Shown: piece by piece, positions 22,690 to 33,834 of the stretch
Position numbering within the stretch: the first letter of the stretch is position 1
How the letters are laid out: every line of letters starts with the position of its first letter
Origin: Melieria omissa
Taxonomy: Eukaryota > Arthropoda > Insecta > Diptera > Ulidiidae
Length of the DNA stretch: 64,000 bases
NCBI GenBank assembly: GCA_963971225.1
Contig: OZ020269.1
Location: forward strand, 84,420,450 to 84,484,449
Direction: 5' to 3'
The notes under the pieces: generated by a model
The model's input: only the letters and a program-made list of their open reading frames with translations
Told to the model about the DNA's origin: nothing
The model's database searches: none
Translations under genes and position numbers: made by a program

Positions 22690-23047
22690 GTATATAGCAT
22701 TATATCAGAGTTTCGGTTTTCATGTTAACCTTTTATGTTCCTATTAACTGATATAATTGGTTCTGCAGACCTTAACAAGTTTGTTTCTTTTCGAAAGTTG
22801 CCTTAATTCTATGGCAAGTCAACCAGTATTCCCGAAGCCTTCCATCGATTCAGCAAAATGCAATAATTTCTACCCAAGTCTTCCCAAAGTGCAGGTTTGG
22901 TGGCCTGCCATCGGTTTTAACATTGATATTTTTAAAATCCGTTTTCACATTTTAGTAAATTGAGGTACTTCCTTCAGTACTCGCGACACTGTGCGTCATT
23001 CTTTCGATACAATTTTTCACTACATTTTCCAATGTCATCGGCTTTCA
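22690..23047. other. Non-coding stretch, no gene
   Basis: AT-rich. The frame 22757-22963 resembles no family I recognise. From about 23048 it becomes the distal 5' flank shared with unit 5 (33346). Confidence 0.4.
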
Positions 23048-23169
23048 ACACTTCCCAACATTCCTCGAGCGAAAAACGATCCCTATTCGGTAACCGTAAA
23101 CAATAAACTGATTATCTGTCAAAGAACGACCGACGCAGGTGCTGCCAAAGTCGACACAATCTTAACGCC

Positions 23170-23326
23170 GGCCTCGGTAATCCACGACCAACGCTCTGGC
23201 TTTTCATCTTCAGAGATTTCATGTTCAATTCCAAGTTCGGGCTGTTTAACTATCCATCTATTTCTTCGCTATCCACAAGAAGTAGACAAGAAGTACAAGC
23301 AACGCACAACTGCGCACAACACTGGC
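23170..23326 (+). repeat. Fossil tRNA-derived SINE upstream of Gr-4
   Basis: CGGCCTCGGTAATCCACGAC, AATTCCAAGTTCGGGCTGTT and CGCTATCCACAAGAAGTAGA. Positions 23048-23170 before it match 33346-33473 of unit 5, so units 4 and 5 share a longer duplicated 5' flank. Confidence 0.7.
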
Positions 23327-23362
23327 CGCTAACGTCAACTGTCCGTTGACGAATCTTCGATG

Positions 23363-23541
23363 TGTTGGCTTATTTGATGTCAGGCTAATTAGAAGAGCTA
23401 ATTTTCATCAAAGCCGTTTATTGACTTGTGTCAGGTGCAAGTGTGCCCAGGGTAAACAAAGATCTCAAACTCACTTAACTGGGAATACGAACGCAGCCAT
23501 TACCTCAACAGTTTGTCGTCGTTTCTTCAGCGAGCCACATA
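23363..23541 (+). promoter_or_regulatory. Conserved proximal leader/promoter of Gr-4
   Basis: The array blocks are present, including GTCAGGTGCAAGTGTGCCCA and TTCTTCAGCGAGCCACATA next to the ATG. Confidence 0.45.
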
Positions 23542-24822
23542 ATGCATCGCTCCAACGTCGCACGGCGTCGCCGCATCAACCGCTTCATCGGTTGCTTTAG
23601 CTTCTACTTTGCTCTGCTCATGGGTGCCACCAGCATACACATAGACTTCATCCGGCGGAAAGTACACACCACGCTGCACTACAAGTTGTGCGCTGTTTGC
23701 GCGAATATCGCTTTAGTGGCCACCATGCCCTGGTACTATCACACCGTCTCTCGCTATCTGCCCAAGTTCCAGCCGAATAACGCGTTTCTGTCCATCATCC
23801 GTCTGGGAGGTTGGTTTAACAAAACGGTGGTGCTGTGGCTGATGGTCTCGCGTTGGTGGCGCGACCGTCGGTTGCGAGCCATCGCTCTCGACTTTGTTGC
23901 GTTCGATGAGCGCTACAACGATAGACCACGAACTCAGCACGCCGCCATCGAGCAGCGTTTCGACGCCATCTTCTATGCGAAGGCGTTCACTGTCAGCCTT
24001 GTGTCACTGTACGTGTTCCGCACCAACTACAAGATTACTGGCGGATTTTGCTTGGACTACATTTTGCTGTCACTATTCTTCTACTGCTTCTTTCATATTT
24101 TGCACTACGTGCAGCTGCAGTACTTCCTTCTGCTGTGGTACGCATGCAAACAGTTCTACCTGCTCAATGCGCATCTGCGGGAGACACTGCAACAGTCGCG
24201 TCTGTCTGTAACAGCTGTTCAGCTGGCGGCGGCGCGCGCGGACTTGCGCGAGTTGACGTTATTGCACTCGCGTCTGGTGCAGCTACTGCAACACCTCAAC
24301 GACGACAACAAATATCACATGTTGCCGCTGCTGCTGTGGAATGTGACGCACAACGTGCTTTTCGGTTTCAACTCGGTGCGCTTCAGCAGATTATTCGACG
24401 ACGCACCAGGCACCGATCTGCATACGTGGCTTGGTTTGTTCAACGTCGCGGTGCTCTTTGTGGACGAAAATCTGTACTTATGGCTTTGCGACGACACGGT
24501 GTGCATCCAGAAGGAAACGGCACAAATACTTAAGGAGTTCAATGCGCTGCCGTTGAACGATGGCGATTTGAAGCAACAGGTAATCGGGTTGGGATTTACT
24601 GTGCTTTATTATTATTATTTATTTTTACTAATGACAATTCAATCTTTTCTTAAACAGTGTGAACTCTTCGCTCTGAAGCTCAAGCTGCGTCAGCCACAAA
24701 TCAACATTAGCGGCATGTTTAGTCTGAACAAGCAGAGCGCACTGGCCATGTGGGCCTTCATCCTGCAGCACATCCTCATCCTGTTACAATTTAGTTATAA
24801 CACGCACTTGAGAAATGAATAA
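23542..24822 (+). CDS. Gr-4: gustatory-receptor-family 7TM protein (two exons)
   Basis: Exon 1 is 23542-24579 and exon 2 is 24658-24822, giving 400 aa. The 78-bp intron is a multiple of three and has no in-frame stop, so an unspliced read gives 426 aa. I split it because the GT-AG sites align with those of Gr-1, Gr-2 and Gr-3, where read-through is impossible. The last helix carries QHILILLQF and the end is ...LRNE with TAA inside AATGAATAAA. It shares NKYHMLPLLLWNVTHNVLFG with Gr-5 and Gr-6. Confidence 0.87.
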   Translation: MHRSNVARRRRINRFIGCFSFYFALLMGATSIHIDFIRRKVHTTLHYKLCAVCANIALVATMPWYYHTVSRYLPKFQPNNAFLSIIRLGGWFNKTVVLWLMVSRWWRDRRLRAIALDFVAFDERYNDRPRTQHAAIEQRFDAIFYAKAFTVSLVSLYVFRTNYKITGGFCLDYILLSLFFYCFFHILHYVQLQYFLLLWYACKQFYLLNAHLRETLQQSRLSVTAVQLAAARADLRELTLLHSRLVQLLQHLNDDNKYHMLPLLLWNVTHNVLFGFNSVRFSRLFDDAPGTDLHTWLGLFNVAVLFVDENLYLWLCDDTVCIQKETAQILKEFNALPLNDGDLKQQVIGLGFTVLYYYYLFLLMTIQSFLKQCELFALKLKLRQPQINISGMFSLNKQSALAMWAFILQHILILLQFSYNTHLRNE

Positions 24823-24879
24823 AGCCGATGTCAGAGTTCGAACCAGCATCAAACTTAAATTATATATTAACGGCTGATT

Positions 24880-25170
24880 TGAGAGTAGATGAAAGAATCG
24901 GGTCCTTATCGACATCCTAACAAATGAATGCAGAAGACTTCACAGCAACAAAGAGAACTGTAGAAAGAGCGGCGTCACTACACAGCTGGCAGAAACACAC
25001 TATCCAAAACTTGAGATATGTGGCGGATTGAACTTTCACCTCAACTGGCCATGGAGCATTTCGCAACTACTTATTTCGGTTTGGAAAGGATGATTCATAG
25101 AGGCCCGGACTGTCAAGTCAATGAATACACAGGTCACGTGCTATTTCACTCCCCTCTGCTTACAGCAGTT
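24880..25170 (+). repeat. Fossil LINE 3' coding end downstream of Gr-4
   Basis: Matches the downstream remnants of units 1, 3, 5 and 6, with a deletion near CAACTGGCC. The following 25200-25640 matches 18040-18430 downstream of Gr-3. Confidence 0.55.
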
Positions 25171-27326
25171 TGAGATCGCATCAATTTGGTAACGGAAGAA
25201 CAATTAAGACCCCAAAATGCTATGAAATGAAATGAATGAAGAATATTTTAAATATGTGAGGGAAAAAGCTGGGTTGTGAACCATTACTGTTTTTTCTTCT
25301 CCTAATTGAGATATCGCCATTCTTTCAACTGTCAAGTTTGTCTTTTGATATGACTCTACTTTTGTGGTTACACCAAAGTGTAAACATGTATGGCTTGTGG
25401 CAGCTACAGACATCATGTTTGAAAATCGGCTGCGAAACCTTTTGTGACTGAATGATGACTGAATTTATTCCAAAAATGTGAGTGTAATACATATTTATTT
25501 AGGGTTTTGATTCTATTTAACGATCCCATATTTGTTTATGTTTAAATATGATTGGAAGTGTCGTTATTTTAAAAGTTTCAAAAATGGCATCGTGGTTGGG
25601 CTGTGAACCACTGTGGGGCCTGGGTTATAAACCAAACCGCACCAGAAACGGGCCAGAAACGAACTTTCTCTGTAGTGCTTAGTGCGCTGGAACATCGTTT
25701 AAACGTGGAATGCAAGGGCGCCAGTGTTCAAACGGGTTTCCCGGGGGAATACCCGGAGTAATGGAATCAAGGTGCTCATCTCCACTGAACAATTACCGAA
25801 AAAGTATCGGTAAAATAATAACACACACGCCACGTTTCGACGATATTCGAAGGATCCAATAGATCTTGATGCCCTACTCCCCTCTATAAGCTTGATCGCA
25901 AGGTTTTGCACCCGGTCCAGGAGCTACAAATGCAGTTTTGAAGCCACCGCCCATAGGGCGAGTTAAACTCCATTTTAGGTCGGATATAAATGATGCGGAG
26001 GTCAGACGGAGCGAAGTAATTTTTGCACCGCTTTAGGAAGCCAAAACATTTGGCTGCTTCTTTCGACACGCCACGTTGATCGTTCCAACGAAGATCGTTC
26101 TTAATGGACATGCCCAGAACATCAAGAGCTGCCGATTCCGCAATACTCACACCATCCATAACCAGGGATGAGTTGCGATGTGGGGAGAGTCGTTTGTGGG
26201 ATAACAGGCAATATTGGGTCTTGCTAGGATTAAAATTTACGCTGTTCGCTTGACCTCACTTGGAGATTGTTTGTAGGTCGCTATTAAGTGTGTCATTCAT
26301 ACGGCGCCGTTCTCTCTCAATCGCCACACAGCTGGGACGCTTTGTAAAGGAGTACGAATGGCAAATGGTGCTGTCATCCGCAAGAGTAGATGGGATACTT
26401 CGTCGACGACAAAAGGTCGTTGATGAAGATCAGGAAAAGGGTTGGAGAAAGGACCGAACCCTGCGGCACTCCCGCTCTAAGGGAATGCTTTTCCAAGTCT
26501 ATGCCGTCTATTACAACACGAATAGAGCGATCATAGAGGAAGCTCGTAATCCAACGAGAGAAGATACTACTGAGGCCATAGGCAATCATTTTTGACACGA
26601 GTACTTTATGCCACCCCCGGTCAAAGGCCTTGGAATTTTTCAAAGCAACAACCTTGCTTTCCCCGAGGTTTAGAATGCTATGGTTCCATTCCTCGGTGAG
26701 GACCGCCATAAGCTCTTCCGATCGCTGTTTTCAAAAGCCGTATTGGCGGTCACTTAGCAGTCTATTGTCCTCCAGATATTTCACAAGATATCCAGATATT
26801 TTACAATGCTTTCCATTGCTTTGGAAAGTGCCGAACAGATTGCTATAGGTCGGTAGTTCGCAGGGTCAGTAGTCTTGCCTGTTTTAGGAACTGGTTGAAC
26901 ATTTACTACCTTCCATTATGTCGGAAATACACCTGTGGCGTATGACATGTTGAAAAGTTTGCGTAATGGACAAGCCAGCGAAGTAGCGCAATTTTTCAAA
27001 ACAAGGGCTGGAATGCCGTCCGGCTCTGAAGCCTTAAATGAATGAAAATGAATTTCTGGCATAGTGCAAGAGACGTTCTCGACTACGGGTAGTGGTTGAT
27101 AACTGAGGGGCAGAGAGGAATTCAAATTAGACAAATTAGCGTTATCAACCGAGTGTGTGATGATTTGATCATTGTTAAGAAGATTTGGAATTGAAAACGA
27201 TGTTTGGTTCTTCACTTTCTTAACGATTGACCAAAAGTTCTTACTACCACGCTGGCATTGAAGAACTTTTTCCTTTGGCGCTGTTCGTGCAGAAACTTTT
27301 GGCGCCTTAGGATGGCATCGCATCGC

Positions 27327-30300
27327 TTTTGTGTCTCAGCAGCAGAATCCCCAGCTATCTAAATGTCATAAATCTAGTCCTACGTTAACACAACAACGCG
27401 CCAAGCCCGCTCTTCCTGTGCAACAAAAGTGTGCTAAGGAGACGGTATCGCTCCAGGCAGTTTTCAACGAGGTCGTTGCCCTTAGAGCTGAGAATGCTCG
27501 TGCGCTCACTCTAATCGCCTCTCTTCAAATTGACAATTCTTAGCCCAAAAACTCGAAGGCCTGCAAGCTGATTTTCAATCTGTGCATCGCAAACTATCGG
27601 ATCAGGATCCTACCTCCGTCATCCAGCACCTTTCTAGTGATCTCAAAAACATTCTAAGCAACTTAAGTGACTTTGTAATCAATCATGAAAACTCTGCCAA
27701 CATCAAGCATAATCCAGCTGCCCTTGAGCAATCATCTAACGCGACTTTGTCAGCGTCGGGCTCCAACAATCTCTTACTGCCCGCCGCTTGTGCTGCTAAC
27801 TCTTCAACCGCTGGCGCGTTGTCGGCAGCCCACATCTCCTATGCTGCTGTTGCTGCGAATCGTACGCTCTCCGGGGAGGATTTTGTTGCTGCGAAATCTC
27901 TCACTCCGTCTGCTGTTGCTGTCTCTCTTGTTGCTTCTGCTGCCTCTCCAACCTGTGATCCGACCTGATCCGATTGTTGATGTCGGCATATTTTCTCGGG
28001 CCGCTGACACTCCGCAAGATTTTGAGCCGTCTGGTGTGCATCGTTCCCCTCGCAGCTCTGACTGGATCATTGTGAAGAGGAATAAGAAGAGATATGAACC
28101 ACTTGTTGTTGGATCTAACGCTAGCTTGGAGCTCGACGTCGCTGTTCGATTTAAGTGGTTACATATATCATCATTTGCTCCGTCTGTTACGGCTGAAGAC
28201 ATTATTGCCTATGTTGCTAGTCACGCCGGCATTGAAAAAATCTTCTTTCCTGCTACAAACTAGTTAAGAAAGATGCGCAATCTGAATCCCTTAAAAAAGT
28301 TAACTTTAAATTGGGTATCGCCGATTCTCCCTATGGGAAATTACTGGTGCCCGATCTGTGGCCATCCAATGTCAATGTACGACCGTTTCAGTTTTTTCCG
28401 CGTGTCGACGCCCAACAGCCAGCGCCGTAACTAATGTTTTCAAATCTCATGATTCCAGTAAGCATCTTCGGATATACTTTCAAAACGCCTCAGGATTTAG
28501 AACTAAATCGCAGTCAGTTCGTGCAATTAGCTCACAATTAAATTATGATATTTTTGTTATCATTGAGACATGGCTAAACGATAATTACTTTCACCATGAA
28601 TTTTTCGATTCTAATCTTTTCAATGTGTTTCGTAAAGATAGAGACTCAGATAAAACTGGCTGTGCAAGAGGGGGCGGGGTCCTAATTGCTGTTCAATGCA
28701 GACTTCGTGCGTCACTCTTTGAACTTGATAATTCTGACTCTGCTTGACCAACTCTGTGTGCGAGTTGTAGGATCAGTAGGGTCGCTGTTTGTTTGTGCCT
28801 CCTATATCCCTCCTAACAGTACCGAAAGTCTGTATAAAGCACATGTGGACAATATTGTTGCAATTTCCTCAATCTTGGAGAAAATCACCTCTACGTTTTA
28901 GGTGACTTTAATTTTAGCAATCTCAATTGGGCTCATGTCGATAATTTCCGTGGCTTAATTCCTAATAACGTCAAAAGTAATATGGAAGTATACTTGGTTG
29001 ACAGTTTTTTTAACCTAGATTTATTGCAGATTAATTGTTTTCTAAACAAACTCCATAGGATTTTAGACCTGATTTTCATTAGTAAAGACGTCAACTTTAA
29101 TTTAACTGAATGTCTTTTCCCTCTATCCTCGCCGACTTTACATCATGTTCCTCTTGTACTTGAACTCGAATTCTATGAATTCAGGCGTGTCAGTAGTGAG
29201 AATCAAAATTTAGCCTTTAATTACCACTTATGTAATTTTTCCAACCTGAATACTTTTTTCTATACCTTGAATTGGGACTCTTTGCTTGATAGCACTGATG
29301 TTGCCAATTGCTTTGAAAGTTTCAAATCGAAAGTTGTTGAAGCTTGCTTACGCTATATCCCAATTGCTCAGAAGCGAAGGTATACTCACAAACTTAAAAA
29401 GTTAAAGAATTTAAGGAACAAATTCTATCGCAAATTCAAAAAAACTGGCGATTTGACCATTTTTAATAAATATAAAAATACTCTAAAGAATACAACTGCC
29501 TTGACAGGTTTCTATACTCTAATCACATTTTAAGCTTTGAAGCCAATATCAAAAAGAAAATCTGCTCGGGCATACCATCTTCTCTGATTTACAAGAATAA
29601 ATCCGCAAATTCAGCCTCCGAGGCCGCAAACCTGTTTGCAGACTTTTTCAAGTCAAATTTCATCCCGTCTATTGCCGCTGATAAAACCCGTTTCCAACGT
29701 CCGGAATCATCGCTGAATTTTGGCTTTCTTACACTGTCCGTTGAAGATATAACCAAAGGCATTTCGCGCCTTAGTCTTTCAACCCAGACTGATGTCGATG
29801 GATTGTCCGCAATCTTGCTTAAAAAATTTGCGTCTCTTGCTTATCCACTAACTGTGATTTTTAATAAATCTCTTGAATCCGGTATCTTCATTGACGCCTG
29901 GAAACTTGCCTTTATTACCCCCATCTTTAAGATTGGAAACAAAAATGATGTGGGTAATTATAGGCGAATCTCCAAACTCTCCAAAGTTTCTAAGCTTTTC
30001 GAGTGTATAATCAAAGACAAGGTGTTCTTCGCAGTGAAAAGTTTAATTTGCACGAACCAACATGGCTTCATGCCTGGTCGGTCCACCGTCTCAACTCTTG
30101 CTGTTTTCAGTGAGCATTGCATTTCCGCGTTTCATAACGGACTTCAGATAGACACAGTCTACACTGACTTCTCCAAAGCCTTTGATAGGGTTTCTCACCC
30201 AATCCTAATTCATAAGTTAGCGTCGTTTGGCTTTTACTCCGTTTTTCTTGGCTCAAATCTTACTTAACCCTCTATTGCCCCAATTTTTTTTTAAGCGAAA

Positions 30301-32768
30301 AATTGTTCACCATGTAGTTTTGGAATCATATAAGGTTGGTTTCTAGACTAACTTTGGGCCGCTAAACACGAAACTGAAAATCCAAAAATTTTTTTAAGAA
30401 GCGTTTTCGAAAAATCTTCGAAAAAACATTTGTTTCCCTATTGTTTCAGTTATGAGCACATATCTCGTAAACGAATCATCCGACTAGCACAAACTGTCCG
30501 GCGTTCAGAAGATAATACCTTAGCCTTTCCAGCAATATATAGTTTGTCTAAATCAGATTTGGGAAAGTTACTGACGGTGAAAGTTGTAAAAAAGTGAATT
30601 TTTCGACCATTTTCAAAATTATAAATTTTTGAATGATTTTTTTATGGATAAAATAAATTATTTGCTCTGGTTTTAAAATTTCTGATGAATCATATATTAT
30701 TTGAGCAAATATTAAGTCTAACATCAATAGAATCGAAAGAAAAATGACAAAGTTATAAAGCAGTGAGTGAACACCAACTTTACATTTATTACACCGTGCG
30801 ACAAACAATAACAATAAACATTTTTGCCGAGACCCATCCAAATGTTTATATAGACGTAAAACTAGACGTATTTATAATATCCTGGCATAGTCAGTTTTTC
30901 ATTTTCTGACCCAAAAAATTTTGTAAAGGACTTTAAAATTTTCAGGATACATACATTTAAAATATTTTTTTAAATTTTTGCCGTTGTGCAATGATGAAGA
31001 TATGGGTATCAAATGAAAGAGGAAAAATGTCTCCTTTTAACAAAATTTCCTATTATGAACTTTAAATCTAACAGAGCTAACACTTCATTAACGGTTTCTT
31101 CATCAGTTTCTTCATTAGTTTCTTCATCAGTTTCTTCGAAAACATCGGAATCCAAGTTTTCTAAAACTTCCTGTACTTTTTTGTCCCATAAAACCGACAA
31201 TTTTTTTAAAAAATGCCGGTTGATATCTATAAAACGGAAATCACATACAAGTATACGTTAGTGACTAAATGCATTAAATTTTTTCGCTTTGGTGCCTGAT
31301 GCGGCCTTAAGGCAGTCTGCTTTCTCAAGCCGAAAAAGTAACTGTAAATCATTTTTTTTCGCTATAAAACACTTCAAATCAATAAATTACATTACAAGGT
31401 ACTCACTCATAATTTTTTTCACGAAATAATTATTTCTACTAATTTCCACGAAGTTCAACTTTCAACTGATAATAAGGGGGAACATATGATGCTTACAGCA
31501 GTGCTACATAAAAAAAGAGAACTTAATTTATCTATAATATGCCCTAAAAATTTAATTTAAAAAAATTAAAATTTATGTGGACTGTTCTAGCTTTTTGTTT
31601 ACCGTGCCTTAAGGCCGTATGGGGCAGTAGAGGGTTAAGTAATCGCCAGTGTGGTAGTAGTAGATAATGCACATTCGGCGCCTTTCATCGCGTCATCAGG
31701 TGTTCCGGAAGGTAGCATTCTTGGACCTCTGCTTTTTATCTTGTTCATCAATGACATTAGTCTCTGTTTCTCTGGAAATTTTCTGCTTTACGCAGACGAT
31801 CTAAAAATGTACTCAGCCATTAGTGGTCCGTCCGATTCTTTGCTGCTCCAAACCGATCTTGATAATGTACATTCTTGGTGTAGTCGTAATTGTTTATCCT
31901 TAAATATTAATAAATGTTTCCATGTCACTTTTTCCAAGTGTACATCTGTCTTACATAACACATATAATATATCCAATTCTTCTTTAAAATCTGTTTCTGA
32001 AATCAAGGACTTGGGAGTTATTTTTGATCACAAGTTTTCCTTCTCGAGTAATGTCAATGCTACCATTTCAAAATCCTATGCTATGTTAGCTTTTGTTAAA
32101 CGTAATTCCTCTGAGTTCACTGATCCGTATACCTTAAAGTTACTATACACCTCCTTCGTCCGATCTAAATTAGAATATGCCTCTTTCATCTGGCGACCCT
32201 ACCATGAGTGTTATACCAATCGCATTGAACTTCGCTTTGCTCTTCGGTCCCTCAGATTCCATGAACCCATTCCCTCCTGCACCTCTCGTTGTAAACTTCT
32301 TAATTTGAACTCCCTTTACAATAGGAGAATCATTCTATCCCTTTCCTTCGTCTTCGACTTGATTTCTAGTGTAGTTGATTGTCCTGTTCTGCTTGAAAGA
32401 ATCTTCTTCAATATTCCTCTTAGAGTAGTTCGTCATTATACCCCTTTTTATCTTAATTTTGCTAAAACTAACTATGAGTTGAACGCCCCCTTGGCCAGAG
32501 CTCTATCTGAATTTAATAGTTTTTCTAAAGTAATAGATATCGACTTCTCTTGCTCAAAACCTGTTTTTTGGAATTCGCTTAACCATGCGCTCAGATAATC
32601 TCATCGCTTACTTTTATTTCCAATTCGCTTTTCTTTGTTTACTAGTTTTAAGTTTTAAATTAAGCTTGTTATTCATCAAATTTAGCCTGTAAGTTTTGAG
32701 CTGGTTATACATTCACTTAGTCTGTAAGAACATTTTTGTTCATTGACTGAATTTAATAAAGAATAAAG
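27327..32768 (+). mobile_element. LINE-B copy 1 (CR1/jockey-like), nearly full length, interrupted
   Basis: ORF1 covers about 27331-28262 in pieces and includes a region ending VTAEDIIAYVASHAGIEKIF. The endonuclease starts near 28440 (LRIYFQNASGFRTKS, VIIETWLND). The RT runs from about 29560 (DVDGLSAILLKKFASLAYPL; TDFSKAFDRVSHPILIHKL) to 30263, is split by the TTAA element, and resumes after 31639 (GVPEGSILGPLLFILFIND, LLYADDLKMYS) to 32598. The tail is GAATTTAATAAAGAATAAAG. Several frame breaks are present. Confidence 0.82.
30268..31634. mobile_element. piggyBac-type element, 1.37 kb, in LINE-B reverse transcriptase
   Basis: The ends CCCTCTATTGCCCC and GGGGCAGTAGAGGG are inverted repeats (13 of 14), flanked by TTAA at 30264-30267 and 31635-31638. 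Removing it restores the RT motif WLKSYLSNRQC. The interior is AT-rich with an acidic minus-strand frame 31009-31200 (DVFEETDEETNEETDEE) that could be a transposase N-terminus remnant; this is weak. No catalytic part is seen. Confidence 0.82.
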
Positions 32769-33203
32769 AAAGCTTCCTCTTTGGACCTGAGAGCAATTCT
32801 GCATGTCTCATTAAACCAGAGATTGTCCTTAGGTTTAATGAAAATTTTCTTATTAGGGATGAAGGACCGCATTCCCAATAATATAATTTCTTCAACCATT
32901 TTGGCTACGCCATTTATGTTTCTATCAAGAAAACACAATTTCTAAGGCTAAGGGCGAAACAGTGAGGATAGAAGAGTATGAGGAAGACGCCAAAATGGTA
33001 CAATGGTCCGAACTTCCAAGAGGTACGTGCATTTCAACATCATAATTTTCATGATGTGAAGGTCTAGAGTATTGAGAGCTTGCCCTCAACGCAGAGGATA
33101 TGCGTTTTATTAGACTCGACAAAGAGCTCGACAAATAAGCCTTCAGGCGTTGTGTGGCTGGAATGGCGTAGCCACTTGGAATTATGAATATTAAAATCAC
33201 CAG

Positions 33204-33295
33204 CAGCCGCCGTAGCTCAGCTGGCCAGTGCCTTGGTCTGCGAGTCAAGACTCCGCGAGTTCAATACTTCGCTGCGTTAACACCGAAAAAAAAGA
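33204..33295 (+). repeat. Second-family tRNA-derived SINE head
   Basis: GCCGCCGTAGCTCAGCTGGC and GCGAGTTCAATACTTCG match the minus-strand copy ending at 11996. Similarity fades after AACACCGAAAAAAAAG. Confidence 0.6.
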
Positions 33296-33472
33296 TAACA
33301 TGATTTCTGACTGTATCAGCAACTGAACATTCACTTTGGAAGTAAAATTGCAATACTTCCCAGCATTCTTTGAGCGAAAAACGATCTATATTCGTTAACC
33401 GTAAACAATAAACGGATTATCTGTCAAAGAACGACCGACGCAGGTGCTGCCAAAGTCAAAACTCTTAATTAC

Positions 33473-33620
33473 GGCCTCGGTAGTCCACGACCAGCGCTCT
33501 GGCTTTCCTTTTCAGAGATTCCATGCTCGATTCTTAGTTCTGGCTGTTTAAACACCCATCTACTTCTTCGCTATCCACAAGAAGTAGACAAGAATTACAA
33601 GCAACGCACAACACTGGCCG
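33473..33620 (+). repeat. Fossil tRNA-derived SINE upstream of Gr-5
   Basis: CGGCCTCGGTAGTCCACGAC, CTCGATTCTTAGTTCTGGCT and TCGCTATCCACAAGAAGTAG. About 10 bp (AACTGCGCAC) are missing near 33608. Confidence 0.7.
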
Positions 33621-33654
33621 CTAACGTCAACTGTCCGTTGACGATTTTTCGATT

Positions 33655-33834
33655 TGTTGGCTTATTTGATGACAGATTAATTAGAGGAGCTGATTTTTAT
33701 CAAAGCCACTTACTTGACTTGTGTCAGGTGTACGTGTGCCCAGGGCAAACAAAGTTCTCAAACTCACTTAAGTGGGCATACGAACGCAGCCATAACCACA
33801 ACAGTTTGTCGCCGTTTCTTCAGCGAGCCACATA
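33655..33834 (+). promoter_or_regulatory. Conserved proximal leader/promoter of Gr-5
   Basis: Array blocks with GTCAGGTGTACGTGTGCCCA (contains ACGTGT, one step from the Gr-2 E-box) and TTCTTCAGCGAGCCACATA. Confidence 0.45.

Larger units (their letters stand above)
25645..33203 (-). mobile_element. LINE-A copy 3, interrupted by LINE-B
   Basis: LINE-A sequence occupies 25645-27326 (RT, minus strand: SFKASEPDGIPALVLKNC, GVPQGSVLSPTLFLIFINDL) and resumes at about 32769-33203 (linker and start of the endonuclease region). LINE-B (plus) lies between. Relative to copy 2, about 75 bp of LINE-A are missing at the junction. The 5' part of LINE-A stops where a second-family SINE begins at 33204. Confidence 0.75.

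Noticed and set aside
23542..24822. Gr-4 (and Gr-5, Gr-8) as single-exon genes
   Set aside because: The apparent read-through crosses a GT-AG intron that aligns with paralogous introns containing stops or transposons.
31081..31140. TTCATCAGTTTCTTCATTAG repeats as a CRISPR or regulatory array
   Set aside because: It is a short degenerate tandem repeat coding for acidic residues on the other strand, inside a transposon in a eukaryotic genome.
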